Shown here in pieces: positions 25,409-33,967 of a stretch of DNA of 64,000 nucleotides. The notes under the pieces were generated by a model, which saw only the letters and a list, made by a program, of their open reading frames with translations, did no database searches and had not been told where the DNA came from. Location of the stretch: assembly GCA_014379595.1 (NCBI GenBank), contig JACMLM010000057.1, positions 54,364 to 118,363 of the forward strand, in the 5' to 3' direction. Origin of the DNA: Anaerolineales bacterium. GTDB taxonomy: Bacteria > Chloroflexota > Anaerolineae > Anaerolineales > Villigracilaceae. Numbering within the stretch: position 1 is the stretch's first letter; the number at the start of each line of letters is the position of its first letter. Made by a program: the position numbers and the translations under genes.

Positions 25409-26846
25409 GGCATTCTTTTAAAACATTTTCAAAACGAGTGAGCGCATCGTCAATTACATCGTTTGTATCAGCCATCGAAGTATACATGCGCGAGCCAGCA
25501 AGTGTCACCAATCCATTTGCCATATAGGCCGCGCCCATTTCTTCCATCATATGTTTACGCGGCTTGAGTTCCTTGAGCAATCGCAACGGATGTTTGAAAT
25601 CAAGAAGCATGGTCCCTGCTGTTTCTAGATGAACAATTGACCCTTGATTGTATGCAACGAATGGCAGTGAATATTTTTCAATAATGGCTTGCAAGCCTCT
25701 TGTGAGTCTATCACCCGCCTGGCCGGCAATTACTGCTGCGTTTGTTTTTTCCATCTCGATCAATGCATAATAACCCGCGACACACGATAATGGGTTCGCT
25801 GAAAGTGTGCCGCCCACATAGGCGCGTTCGCCCACCCCGCCAATGCCTGCCGCAAACGTCGAGATCACGTCACGCCGCCCGCCAACTCCGCCCGCCATGG
25901 GATATCCACCGGTGATGCATTTTCCAAACACAGTCAGGTCTGGCTTTACATTGAAGTAACCTTGCGCGCCGCCAAGCCCCAAACGGAAGCCTGTCACAAC
26001 TTCATCGAAGATTAACAATGTGCCAAACTCATCACACAACTCACGGACTTTTTGATTGAAATCTTTTGGAACGGGACGTGTTCCGCTTTCAGGGCCAACT
26101 GGTTCGACGATGACCGCTGCGGTGCCGCCCCGAAACCTGTTCAAAAAAAGCTGACGCTTCAACGCCGCTAATGCATTTGGGTAGAACTCGCGGGTGGATG
26201 CACTTGCTCCACGTGGAATCCCTTTTGCTTCCAAGCGACGTGTACCGGGGATGTGGAGTCCGTAAACCATTTGGTCGCTCCAACCGTGATACGCACCGCC
26301 AACTTTGATAATATACTTTTTCTTTGTAAACGTGCGTGCTGCACGAATTGCAGCCATCACGCTTTCTGTCCCTGAACCTAACATACGGAACATTTCAATC
26401 GATGGCATATGTTTTTGAATTAATTGTGCAAGTTTGAGTTCGTATTCATGAAACAACCCGGTGACAGGTCCGCAGGTTTGCAGCATCTCGATCACTTTTT
26501 CGCGAACAGGTGCATAGTTGCTGCCTAAAATCGTTGGCCCGCCAGCTTGGAGGAAATCAATATATTTATTTCCATCAGCATCCCACAGATAAGCACCTTC
26601 CGCTTTTTCCATGGCAATGGGGAAGGGATAGTTAAATGCGAGGTTATGCTGAACGCCTCCTGGGATGATTTGTTTAGCTTCGTCGGTTAGCTGTTTTGAT
26701 CGGATACATTTTGTATCAAAGTAATCAAGATATTCCTTCATCTTCTCGCGCCGCACGGGACGCGTTGGTTGGCTGATGAGGTTTTCGAGTTTTGCGTAGA
26801 CTTCGTCTACATTTGGATATTCGGAGATGGCGTATTGTTGTGTCAT
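25401..26846 (-). CDS. Class III aminotransferase, glutamate-1-semialdehyde aminomutase-like
   Basis: About 481 residues. PGGVQHNLAFNYPFPIAMEK and GSNYAPVREKVIEML mark the GSA-aminomutase-like branch. The PLP lysine is in FGKCITGGYPMAGG, and LLIFDEVVTGFRLGLGG holds the PLP aspartate. It is not likely to be a heme-pathway HemL: it is longer, and it sits in a catabolic cluster. It could transfer or shift an amino group on a hydroxy-amino acid. I chose ATG 26846. An ATG at 26855 is also possible. Confidence 0.8.
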   Translation of the reverse strand: MTQQYAISEYPNVDEVYAKLENLISQPTRPVRREKMKEYLDYFDTKCIRSKQLTDEAKQIIPGGVQHNLAFNYPFPIAMEKAEGAYLWDADGNKYIDFLQAGGPTILGSNYAPVREKVIEMLQTCGPVTGLFHEYELKLAQLIQKHMPSIEMFRMLGSGTESVMAAIRAARTFTKKKYIIKVGGAYHGWSDQMVYGLHIPGTRRLEAKGIPRGASASTREFYPNALAALKRQLFLNRFRGGTAAVIVEPVGPESGTRPVPKDFNQKVRELCDEFGTLLIFDEVVTGFRLGLGGAQGYFNVKPDLTVFGKCITGGYPMAGGVGGRRDVISTFAAGIGGVGERAYVGGTLSANPLSCVAGYYALIEMEKTNAAVIAGQAGDRLTRGLQAIIEKYSLPFVAYNQGSIVHLETAGTMLLDFKHPLRLLKELKPRKHMMEEMGAAYMANGLVTLAGSRMYTSMADTNDVIDDALTRFENVLKECHA

Positions 26847-26858
26847 TTTTTCCATATT

Positions 26859-26920
26859 GTAGGGGCACAGCGAGACGAAAGAGAAAAAAACTTCTTCAAT
26901 TACTCGCTGTGCCCCTACAT
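26859..26920. repeat. Palindromic intergenic repeat, TAGGGGCACAGCGA...CTGTGCCCCTACA
   Basis: TGTAGGGGCACAGCGAGACG at the left and ACTCGCTGTGCCCCTACAT at the right form a 15-bp stem with about 30 bases between. It sits exactly between the aldolase stop and the aminotransferase start, so it is transcribed within the operon and could act as an mRNA stability hairpin. Confidence 0.75.
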
Positions 26921-26921
26921 G

Positions 26922-27590
26922 TTAATTTAATTCCGAAAATTTCTTTTCGTCTTCACGCAGTTTGGCGAACATGATCTCGCGAATTGGGAATGGAATTTTG
27001 CTAATCTTTTTCTCGGTCAGCAGGGCGAGTAAATAAGTCAGTGCACATTTTTCAAGCAAGGCCATATTGTGTATGGCTTGCTCAATTGTCCCGCCAAAAA
27101 CGAGTACGCCATGATTTTGTAGGATGTAGGCATTGTTACCATTATTTATTTTGGATTTGACTGCGTTCTTAAGAAAGCTGGTTCCCGATGGAGCATAAGG
27201 AATAATATCTACACCGCGGCCTAAGAAGCGAACCTGTTCATCGAATAAAGCGGGGATCGGCATTTTAATCAATGCCAATGCGCTGGCATAAGGTTGGTGC
27301 GTGTGGATAATGGCATGGACATCTGCTCTGGTTTGATATGCGCCTGCGTGCATTCCGCTTTCGATGGACGGTTTCATTTTAGATTCGATGGGTTTGGTTT
27401 CATAATCCAGAATACAAATGTCATCCACTTTCATTTTAGCGTAGTCATAACTGGACGGGGTGATCGCAAAAGCATTTTCGCCTTTGACCCGCGTGGAAAT
27501 ATTTCCTTCGGTTGCTTTGAGATAGCCGCGCTCCAAAAGTGTGTGACATGTATTTACTACTTCTTGTTTGTAGTGAGTGAAATCTGACAT
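26922..27590 (-). CDS. Class II aldolase/adducin family protein
   Basis: 222 residues. The zinc ligands are seen in IHTHQPYAS and in LQNHGVLVFGG, and the catalytic region includes ATEGNISTRV near residue 27. Relatives are L-fuculose-1-phosphate and L-ribulose-phosphate 4-epimerase/aldolases. It is the first gene of the minus-strand cluster, divergent from a TetR gene. The ATG at 27590 follows AAAGGATTTT. A longer frame to 27689 is not supported. Confidence 0.8.
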   Translation of the reverse strand: MSDFTHYKQEVVNTCHTLLERGYLKATEGNISTRVKGENAFAITPSSYDYAKMKVDDICILDYETKPIESKMKPSIESGMHAGAYQTRADVHAIIHTHQPYASALALIKMPIPALFDEQVRFLGRGVDIIPYAPSGTSFLKNAVKSKINNGNNAYILQNHGVLVFGGTIEQAIHNMALLEKCALTYLLALLTEKKISKIPFPIREIMFAKLREDEKKFSELN

Positions 27591-27656
27591 AAAATCCTTT
27601 CCGTTCTTGACAGTGGGCTGATTATCTTCTACAATCTTTACAGTGTCAAGATTATT

Positions 27657-27739
27657 GTCACCCTGAGCGTAGCGAAGAGTCTCTAACATAAGGCGAGAGA
27701 CTCTTCAGTCGCGGAGAGCGCGCTCCTTCAGAGTGACAT
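27657..27739. repeat. Palindromic repeat, GTCACCCTGAGCGTAGCGAAG family, copy 1
   Basis: It opens GTCACCCTGAGCGTAGCGAA and ends TCCTTCAGAGTGACAT, with the inner arms GAGTCTCTAACATAAGGCGAGAGACTC. It fills the gap between the divergent TetR and aldolase genes, where the operator should also be. A related copy is at 44854-44939. Confidence 0.75.
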
Positions 27740-27751
27740 GGAATAAAGATT

Positions 27752-28354
27752 ATGCCCTCAAAGAAAATATATCATCATGGTGACTTAAAAAATGCGCTGA
27801 TCAAAGCAGGAGTTGAGATTCTTGCAAAAGATGGCGTTAGCGGATTATCCCTGCGCAAGGTGGCGAGTAAAGCGGGAGTAAGTCATACCGCTCCATATTC
27901 ACACTTTGCTGATAAGCAGGCATTGATCGCGGCCATATCAACAGAAGGGTTTCGTCAGTTATATCAATGCCTTAGTGATGTCGTAGATAAGTATAAATCG
28001 AACCCCAAAAAGCAATTGATAGAGGCGGCTTGGGCTTATGTCCAATTTGCGATGGATGACCCTGACCGATTCAAGGTCATGTTTTCGGGGGTGTTGCAAA
28101 AGGAAAAGCAATACCCTGAGTTTGTGGAAGAGTCGCAGAGAAACTTTCAGTTGGTGAAAATGATCGTGGAAGTGAATCAAGCTTCAGGTGTGTTAAGAGG
28201 CGGATCATCAGATTTGGCAGCGCTGTCAGCTTGGGGAATCATCCACGGATTCGTGATGTTGATGCTTGAAGGTCAAATATCTCATACGGTTTTGGAGCAA
28301 GCAACCTTGCGTGAGTTGGTGGAATTTCAATTGAAGCAGATCATGATCAAGTAA
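27752..28354 (+). CDS. TetR/AcrR family regulator with WHG-type C-terminus
   Basis: 200 residues. The N-terminal HTH spans LSLRKVASKAGVSHTAPYSHF. The C-terminal domain contains LSAWGIIHGFVMLMLEGQ, the WHG motif region of one TetR subfamily. It is transcribed away from the catabolic cluster at 19-27.6 kb and is the obvious candidate to repress it. The ligand is unknown. Confidence 0.85.
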   Translation: MPSKKIYHHGDLKNALIKAGVEILAKDGVSGLSLRKVASKAGVSHTAPYSHFADKQALIAAISTEGFRQLYQCLSDVVDKYKSNPKKQLIEAAWAYVQFAMDDPDRFKVMFSGVLQKEKQYPEFVEESQRNFQLVKMIVEVNQASGVLRGGSSDLAALSAWGIIHGFVMLMLEGQISHTVLEQATLRELVEFQLKQIMIK

Positions 28355-28410
28355 AAATGATTGCATAAGGATTATGCTACAATCCTTGCATCTCAAATTA
28401 CGAGGTTGTG

Positions 28411-29745
28411 ATGGCTTTTAGACGTTTTTTATTTGCAATTACTATATTGATTTTATTAACCGTTCCGAGCGGTTGCTTTGCAAATAATGCTCCACGCCCA
28501 AATTTTTTGATCATCATTACAGATGATCAGCGTTACGACTCACTGCAATATATGCCGAATACACTGGCGGGAATTTTTGATCAGGGAGTAAATTTTTCCA
28601 AGGCTTATGTTACAACGCCGTTTTGCTGCCCAAGCCGTTCCAGTATTTTTACTGGAATGTATACACATAATCATCGCGTGTTTCAAAATAATGATCCGCT
28701 AAATATTGAGACCGTGATGTTCGCGCTTCATGAAAATGGATACTATACCGGGATGATCGGAAAGTATTTGAATTCCTGGGCGGGTGAGGCGCGAGATGAG
28801 TTTGATACCTGGGTTTCTTTTAAGGCTGGAGAGAGCGGTTATAAAGATCCTGAATTAAATGTAAATGGTGTATGGAGCACACACCCTGGTTATATTACTT
28901 ATATTCTTTCTGATTATGCTCTTGAATTTTTAGATGACGCTTCAAAGAAGTCAGAGCCATTTATGTTGATCTTTGCGCCGAATGCTCCACACACCCCTAC
29001 GCGCCCAGCCGATGAAGATCTTGCACTTTACGATCAATTGCCTGCTTATTCAGTTCCCAGCCTGAATGAAGAAGATATTTCAGATAAGCCAGCCTCGATT
29101 AGTAACAAGCCGTTGTTGAGTGAGGAGGGTCTAAAAGCCTTGGATGATGAACATCGCAGACAGATATTGACCCTGATTGCGCTGGACAGAAAAATTGGCG
29201 AGATTCTCGATAAGCTTGAGCAGACGGGTGAACTGGATAATACAGTCATCATTTTCCTTTCTGATAATGGCTTGCACTTTGGCGAGCATCGTCTTGATTC
29301 GAAGAGCTCACTTTATGAAGAATCTTCGCATGTTCCTTTTGGTATGCGTTATCCTGCCCTAATACCGACTCCTTATGTAGATGATCGATTGGTAGCCAAT
29401 ATTGATATTGCACCTACCATGTATGAGTTGGCGGGAATTCGTATTCCTTATCGAGTGGATGGGGATTCATTGGTGGATTTATTTACGCCAGGAAAGAAGT
29501 GGCGCGACCATATTTTGTTAGAGGCCTGGCCGCCGCGAGGCGTATGGTCCGTAATTCATACAGGGCGTTATGTTTATGCTGAAACGGAGGGAGACCTCTC
29601 TGAGTTTTATGACCTTGAAGTTGATCCTTATCAACTTGATAATCAGATTGATAACCCTGCTTATCAGGATATGATTGCAGATATGAAGAAGCAGTTGGAA
29701 AAAGATAAGAAACCAAAATTTTTCTTCTCTTCTCCAGATAATTAA
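28411..29745 (+). CDS. Sulfatase family hydrolase, exported lipoprotein
   Basis: 444 residues. The signal peptide ends in PSGC. The metal site opens with IIITDDQRYD. The formylglycine motif C-x-P-S-R is present as C72-C73-P-S-R in TTPFCCPSRSSIFTG, so Cys72 would be oxidised by a formylglycine-generating enzyme encoded elsewhere. FLSDNGLHFGEHRL holds the C-terminal metal ligands. It hydrolyses a sulfate ester outside the membrane, probably from a polysaccharide. The ATG at 28411 follows CGAGGTTGTG. Confidence 0.85.
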   Translation: MAFRRFLFAITILILLTVPSGCFANNAPRPNFLIIITDDQRYDSLQYMPNTLAGIFDQGVNFSKAYVTTPFCCPSRSSIFTGMYTHNHRVFQNNDPLNIETVMFALHENGYYTGMIGKYLNSWAGEARDEFDTWVSFKAGESGYKDPELNVNGVWSTHPGYITYILSDYALEFLDDASKKSEPFMLIFAPNAPHTPTRPADEDLALYDQLPAYSVPSLNEEDISDKPASISNKPLLSEEGLKALDDEHRRQILTLIALDRKIGEILDKLEQTGELDNTVIIFLSDNGLHFGEHRLDSKSSLYEESSHVPFGMRYPALIPTPYVDDRLVANIDIAPTMYELAGIRIPYRVDGDSLVDLFTPGKKWRDHILLEAWPPRGVWSVIHTGRYVYAETEGDLSEFYDLEVDPYQLDNQIDNPAYQDMIADMKKQLEKDKKPKFFFSSPDN

Positions 29746-29770
29746 AAGATTTCAACTGTATGTAAAATAA

Positions 29771-29798
29771 ATAGCCGCGCACTTTTGTGCGCGGCTAT
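29771..29798. terminator. Bidirectional rho-independent terminator
   Basis: ATAGCCGCGCAC, TTTT loop, GTGCGCGGCTAT is a perfect 12-bp stem with A and T runs outside. It separates the convergent sulfatase and GlsB-like genes and should stop both. Confidence 0.85.
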
Positions 29799-29823
29799 TT
29801 ATTGATTTAATTACCTTTGATGA

Positions 29824-30072
29824 TTAGCGACGGACTAAACGTACAAGGAAAATGAGAACGATCGCGCCTACGATGGCAACGATCAGGCTGGGCAGATTGA
29901 AGCCCGTTACTCCTTGCGCGCCCATGGAATTCATAAGGAAGCCGCCAATGAAGGCGCCAATGATTCCCACGATTATGTTCGCGAGGGCTCCCATTTGACC
30001 GTCACTTTTCATGACAATACTTGCAATCCATCCAGCCAGAGCACCAAATATGATCCATACAAGAAAGTTCAT
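29824..30072 (-). CDS. GlsB/YeaQ/YmgE-family small membrane protein, copy 1
   Basis: 82 residues with three hydrophobic helices and the family signature GALAGWIAS...IVGIIGAFIGGF. The transglycosylase-associated name is historical, and the real function is unknown (stress-linked). ATG 30072 follows GGAGGTAAAA, the same leader as the paralogue at 37359-37610. A longer frame to 30219 overlaps the promoter of the next gene and is rejected. Confidence 0.85.
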   Translation of the reverse strand: MNFLVWIIFGALAGWIASIVMKSDGQMGALANIIVGIIGAFIGGFLMNSMGAQGVTGFNLPSLIVAIVGAIVLIFLVRLVRR

Positions 30073-30167
30073 TTTTACCTCCGAGAGAATAAGATTATGG
30101 TTGAACAATTTCGATTCTAGCATAATAATTTTACAACACGTCTTAATATTATCTAAAAAATTCAGAC

Positions 30168-30173
30168 TATAAT
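30168..30173 (+). promoter_or_regulatory. -10 box placed for a leaderless transcript
   Basis: TATAAT ends six bases before the ATG at 30180, so transcription would start on or next to the A of the start codon. No Shine-Dalgarno sequence is present. No clear -35 is seen. Confidence 0.5.
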
Positions 30174-30179
30174 TGTTCA

Positions 30180-31148
30180 ATGACGATACATGGTCAACAC
30201 CTAATATCCCTGAGAACATTTTTATCCCAGATCATAGACTATGCCGGGCTTTATCCGCCTGCGAGTCTTTCTCTGGAAGCTGCGATTCGTAATTTTGTAA
30301 AATATCAAAATGATCCTGAAGCCTGGATGCTTTCCCGTTTTATTATTCCCGCAAAAAGACTTTCTGAGCTTTCACAGCTTGCAGGTGATACATTTCCGCA
30401 CGAAGGCGTTTTGCCTTTCTCTATCTTGGGTCGCAGCGGGAAAGAGATGGACCAGTTTATTGAATATCTCAAGTTTGATATTGCAGATATTCAAGCGTTT
30501 CGTGAATTGCATGGCTCCAAAGTTGTAGTGGACATGTTCGAGTTAACACTGCCTACGTCTGTGTTTGAAGACCAGTCTATTGTTAATGATGTAGTAAATA
30601 AAACTGCTGATGCTCTCAATAAAAATGGATTAACTGTTTTTTTTGAGACGTCATTTGGCGAGGGCTGGCAGGTGCGGGTTGAAAAATTATTTCGTTCCCT
30701 GCGTAAGATCAAAGATAAACATGTAGGCTTCAAATTGCGTACAGGCGGCGTAACTGCCGATGCCTTTCCAACTGCTGAGCAAGTTGCCTGGGCGATCATG
30801 TCAGCGCGTGATTCGGGAATCCCAATGAAGGCTACAGCTGGACTTCATCATCCCATCCGTCATTACGATCAAAGTGTGCAAACTAAAATGCATGGTTTCA
30901 TCAATGTATTCGGCGCAAATGTGATAGCTCTTTCACATGGACTTGATCAGGATCAAATTCAAGCTATTGTTGAGGATGAAGACCCGTCTAATTTTATCTT
31001 CAATGAAGAAAGCTTTTCCTGGAAAAATTTCACTGCAAGTGTTGAACAAATTGCCCAGGTGCGCAGTACTGGATGTATTTCATTTGGCAGTTGTAGTTTC
31101 GATGAGCCGCGCGAAGATTTGCAAAAACTAGGTTTACTAAATCCATGA
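30180..31148 (+). CDS. Conserved protein of unknown function, coupled to fumarylacetoacetase
   Basis: 322 residues, soluble. It has the opening DYAGLYPPASLSLEAAIRNF and later WMLSRFIIPAKRL, KLRTGGVTADAFPTAEQVAW and AGLHHPIRH. I know this only as a conserved hypothetical family with the YAGLFPPA motif. The KLRTGG and AGLHHP motifs look like phosphate- or substrate-binding loops of a TIM barrel, which is inference. The stop overlaps the FahA start (ATGA, 31145-31148), so the two proteins probably act together. Confidence 0.65.
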   Translation: MTIHGQHLISLRTFLSQIIDYAGLYPPASLSLEAAIRNFVKYQNDPEAWMLSRFIIPAKRLSELSQLAGDTFPHEGVLPFSILGRSGKEMDQFIEYLKFDIADIQAFRELHGSKVVVDMFELTLPTSVFEDQSIVNDVVNKTADALNKNGLTVFFETSFGEGWQVRVEKLFRSLRKIKDKHVGFKLRTGGVTADAFPTAEQVAWAIMSARDSGIPMKATAGLHHPIRHYDQSVQTKMHGFINVFGANVIALSHGLDQDQIQAIVEDEDPSNFIFNEESFSWKNFTASVEQIAQVRSTGCISFGSCSFDEPREDLQKLGLLNP

Positions 31149-32419
31149 CTCTTAAATCATTTATTGAAATAGATCCCGATTCAGATTTTTCGATTCAAAA
31201 CCTGCCATATGGCGTGTTTTCGACGAAGGCAAATCCAAGTCCGAGAATCGGGTCTCGCATTGGTGATTTTGTCGTTGACCTTGCTGTTCTCGATGATGAA
31301 AAAATATTTGATAAACAATATGGTTTTTTCAATGAACCAACATTAAATAAATTTATGTCTGCTAGGCGCGGGGTTTGGAAGGAAACGCGTAAAGCGCTGA
31401 CCAATTTATTGAGCAGCGACAGCTCTCCGTTAAAGAATGCTCGCGTTGAGCTTAGTCGAAACGATGCGTTGCAGTCGCGTGTGTTTATCCCAGTTGAAGA
31501 AATCCAAATGCATTTACCTGTTGCCATTGGCGATTACACGGATTTTTATGCATCACGCGAACATGCCACGAATGTGGGTATTATGTTTCGTGGAAAAGAA
31601 AATGCGCTGATGCCGAATTGGCTGCATTTACCAATTGGGTATCATGGCCGCGCGAGTTCTGTGATTCTTTCGGGAGAGGATATTATTCGTCCACGTGGAC
31701 AAGTATTGCTTCCAAATGAATCGTCGCCGCAATTTTTAGCATCGCGTTCATTGGATTTTGAATTGGAGATGGCATTTTTCATTGGTACTGGAAATCATCT
31801 TGGCCAGCCCATCTCGATCGAGAACGCACATGAACATATTTTTGGAATGGTTCTGCTCAATGATTGGAGCGCACGCGATATTCAGGCTTGGGAATATCAA
31901 CCACTTGGCCCGTTTCTTTCGAAAAATTTTGCGACTTCGATCTCGCCCTGGGTGGTGACAATGGATGCGTTGGAACCATTTCGCGTGGCTGGACCAAGAC
32001 AAGACCCCGCGCCTCTTCCATACCTGCAAATTGTTTCTGATTACGGATATGACATTCGCCTTGAGGTGACTCTGCAAAGCAACTCAATGAATGAACCGCA
32101 TGTCATTTCGCGTTCAAATATGAAATATTTATATTGGAATATCGCCCAGCAGTTGACTCATCATACGGTTACGGGCTGTAATATGCGCACAGGCGACATG
32201 TGCGGCACAGGCACGATCAGCGGACCCACAGAAGATAGTTACGGCTCGATGCTCGAGTTAACCTGGCGTGGTGAAAAGCCAATTACTTTACCTAATGGAG
32301 AGATGCGTAAATTTTTACAAGATGGGGATACTGTTACGTTGAAAGGGTATTGTCAGGGAGATGGATACCGCGTTGGGTTTGGGGAAGTGAGTGGAAAGAT
32401 TTTAGAGAGCAGAAAATAG
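31145..32419 (+). CDS. fahA: Fumarylacetoacetase
   Basis: 424 residues, the full length of the FAH family. The N-terminal SH3-like part has FSIQNLPYGVF. The catalytic domain includes DYTDFYASREHATNVG, LHLPIGYHGRASS, DFELEMAFFIG and LNDWSARDIQAWEYQPLGPF, which carry the metal and catalytic residues. It cleaves 4-fumarylacetoacetate to fumarate and acetoacetate, the last step of tyrosine degradation. The other genes of that pathway are not in the window. Confidence 0.93.
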   Translation: MTLKSFIEIDPDSDFSIQNLPYGVFSTKANPSPRIGSRIGDFVVDLAVLDDEKIFDKQYGFFNEPTLNKFMSARRGVWKETRKALTNLLSSDSSPLKNARVELSRNDALQSRVFIPVEEIQMHLPVAIGDYTDFYASREHATNVGIMFRGKENALMPNWLHLPIGYHGRASSVILSGEDIIRPRGQVLLPNESSPQFLASRSLDFELEMAFFIGTGNHLGQPISIENAHEHIFGMVLLNDWSARDIQAWEYQPLGPFLSKNFATSISPWVVTMDALEPFRVAGPRQDPAPLPYLQIVSDYGYDIRLEVTLQSNSMNEPHVISRSNMKYLYWNIAQQLTHHTVTGCNMRTGDMCGTGTISGPTEDSYGSMLELTWRGEKPITLPNGEMRKFLQDGDTVTLKGYCQGDGYRVGFGEVSGKILESRK

Positions 32420-32455
32420 TGGGAAGTAAAATTTTTTTGTTATCGTCGTTACCCT

Positions 32456-32504
32456 TGGTGGTTGAGTAGGGGCGAGCGACAGAGAGACCCGTATCAAAAC
32501 CACC
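32456..32504. repeat. GGTGGTYGAGTAG-family palindromic repeat, copy C (half)
   Basis: TTGGTGGTTGAGTAGGGGCG opens it and CGTATCAAAACCACCA closes it. It has the same shape as the left half of copies A and B but lacks the second half. It lies between convergent genes. Confidence 0.75.
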
Positions 32505-32541
32505 ACGATTCGAAAGTCTCCGTGTGAGTACTCGTAGATTT

Positions 32542-33399
32542 CTAAACCCAACTTTCTTTATAATCGTTTGCGTATTGCCTGAATGTGATCGGTTTTTTGC
32601 CAGTTAGTTTTTCCACTTCATTCGTAATAGGTTCTGCCATGCCAAAGCGGGTGGACGTATAAAGCCCAGTCATCACTAATGCAAACATGAATGGCGTACC
32701 GCGCCGCATGGTTTCGAGGAAGAAATGAATCAGATTTGGGTTTTTATACTTAATTTCTCTTCCTAAAACTTCACTTAATATTTTTGCTGTCTGCCAGTAA
32801 TCCAGCGCCTCACTGCCTGTCAGGTCGTAATTTTTTCCCGCGTGACCATCCTGTGTCAATGCGACAGCCGACACTGCGCCGATATCACGCGCGTCAATGA
32901 AGCTTGTCTTTGCATTCCCTACAGGCACAAAGATTTCATTGCGTTCTTTAATTTCTTTTCGGTGCGTAGTGTTCAAGTTCTGCATGAAGAAACTACAGCG
33001 CAGGAAAGTAGTTTGTAGATTTACTTCTTTCAAATATGTTTCCACTTTATAGTGCGGAACATATTTTGTGTTCTCGATCCCGATCAGCGAAAGAAAAACG
33101 ACATGCTTTACACCCGCACGTTTTGCCGCATCTATGGCGGGGACCATGTCGCGTTTGATGTTGGTGATGTGTGGTGGGCGCAGGATGAACATTTTCTCTA
33201 CACCTCTGAAGGTCGTTTCATATGTTTTGGGATCAGTAAAATCAAAGCGGACAGCTTCCACCGATGAGCCGAATCTTTCCCTGACCTTTTCCTCATTCAT
33301 ATCTGATGCGCGGACTTTGCCGCCTCTAGTTAGTAATTGTTTAACAACTTCTGCGCCCACGTTGCCGAGCGCGCCGATCACGAGAATGGGATGTAACAT
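32542..33399 (-). CDS. NmrA-like NAD(P)-binding protein
   Basis: 285 residues, an atypical SDR. The cofactor motif is ILVIGALGNVGAEVVK, then VRASDMNEEK. The usual catalytic YxxxK is not clear, as in NmrA/HSCARG sensors and quinone oxidoreductases. ATG 33399 follows CAGGAGAAAAACA. The start is 14 bases from the -35 box of the divergent redox operon, so both are probably controlled by the same operator. Confidence 0.8.
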   Translation of the reverse strand: MLHPILVIGALGNVGAEVVKQLLTRGGKVRASDMNEEKVRERFGSSVEAVRFDFTDPKTYETTFRGVEKMFILRPPHITNIKRDMVPAIDAAKRAGVKHVVFLSLIGIENTKYVPHYKVETYLKEVNLQTTFLRCSFFMQNLNTTHRKEIKERNEIFVPVGNAKTSFIDARDIGAVSAVALTQDGHAGKNYDLTGSEALDYWQTAKILSEVLGREIKYKNPNLIHFFLETMRRGTPFMFALVMTGLYTSTRFGMAEPITNEVEKLTGKKPITFRQYANDYKESWV

Positions 33400-33413
33400 T
33401 GTTTTTCTCCTGC

Positions 33414-33442
33414 TTGACATTATGTAGACCAGTCGTTATAAT
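33414..33442 (+). promoter_or_regulatory. Near-consensus sigma-70 promoter with embedded TetR-type operator
   Basis: TTGACA (33414-33419) and TATAAT (33437-33442) are separated by exactly 17 bases. The spacer contains TAGACCAGTC (33424-33433), similar to the TAGAC/GGTC-type half sites bound by LmrA/YxaF-type TetR repressors, and a regulator of that type is encoded two genes downstream at 33968. The promoter drives the plus-strand redox operon. Confidence 0.7.
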
Positions 33443-33479
33443 AACATCATTGCGTAAAATTGAATAGATTAAGGAAAAC

Positions 33480-33959
33480 ATGGAAAATAAAGCACAGCCT
33501 GAACCCGTAGAACGCCGCGGACCACCCATTCCCAAAGGTATGTTTAAATTTGCAAATGCAATTTTGGGATTACTGCTCTACTCGCCTTTGCATGGCTTAA
33601 TAAGTAAAAATTTGATGATTTTTACATTTACAGGGCATAAAACAGGCAAACGTATTTCCACGCCTGTGGGCTATCTTCGTAAAAATGGCTCCATTATGGT
33701 TTTCACATTCAGTTCATGGTGGAAAAACCTGACTAGCAATAACGAAGTCACGCTACGATTGGAAGGTAAAAATGTAAACGGGAAAGCAAAGATCATCAGC
33801 GATCCACGCATTGCGGCAGATATGATCAACTCACTCTTAGATAAACGCGGCGAAGAGATGGGTACAAGAATGGGATTTAAGCGCATTCCATCCGACTCGT
33901 CACCTGAAGAGCTTCGCAAGGCAACTCAAAGCCCGCTATGGATTCAAATTGATATTTGA
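33480..33959 (+). CDS. Deazaflavin (F420)-dependent nitroreductase family protein
   Basis: 159 residues of the DDN/FDOR split-barrel type. Landmarks are FTGHKTGKRISTPVGYL, the phosphate-binding GxKTGxxR region, and FSSWWKNL. These proteins use F420H2 to reduce quinones or nitro compounds, often at the membrane. The N-terminal helix (KFANAILGLLLYSPLHGLI) may sit on the membrane. It is the first gene of the TetR-controlled operon. The ribosome site is TAAGGAAAAC. Confidence 0.75.
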   Translation: MENKAQPEPVERRGPPIPKGMFKFANAILGLLLYSPLHGLISKNLMIFTFTGHKTGKRISTPVGYLRKNGSIMVFTFSSWWKNLTSNNEVTLRLEGKNVNGKAKIISDPRIAADMINSLLDKRGEEMGTRMGFKRIPSDSSPEELRKATQSPLWIQIDI

Positions 33960-33967
33960 GGTATGAA

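Noticed and set aside
25401..26846. Class III aminotransferase as hemL of tetrapyrrole synthesis
   Set aside because: It is longer than HemL, with an extra N-terminal region, and sits in a catabolic operon without other heme genes.
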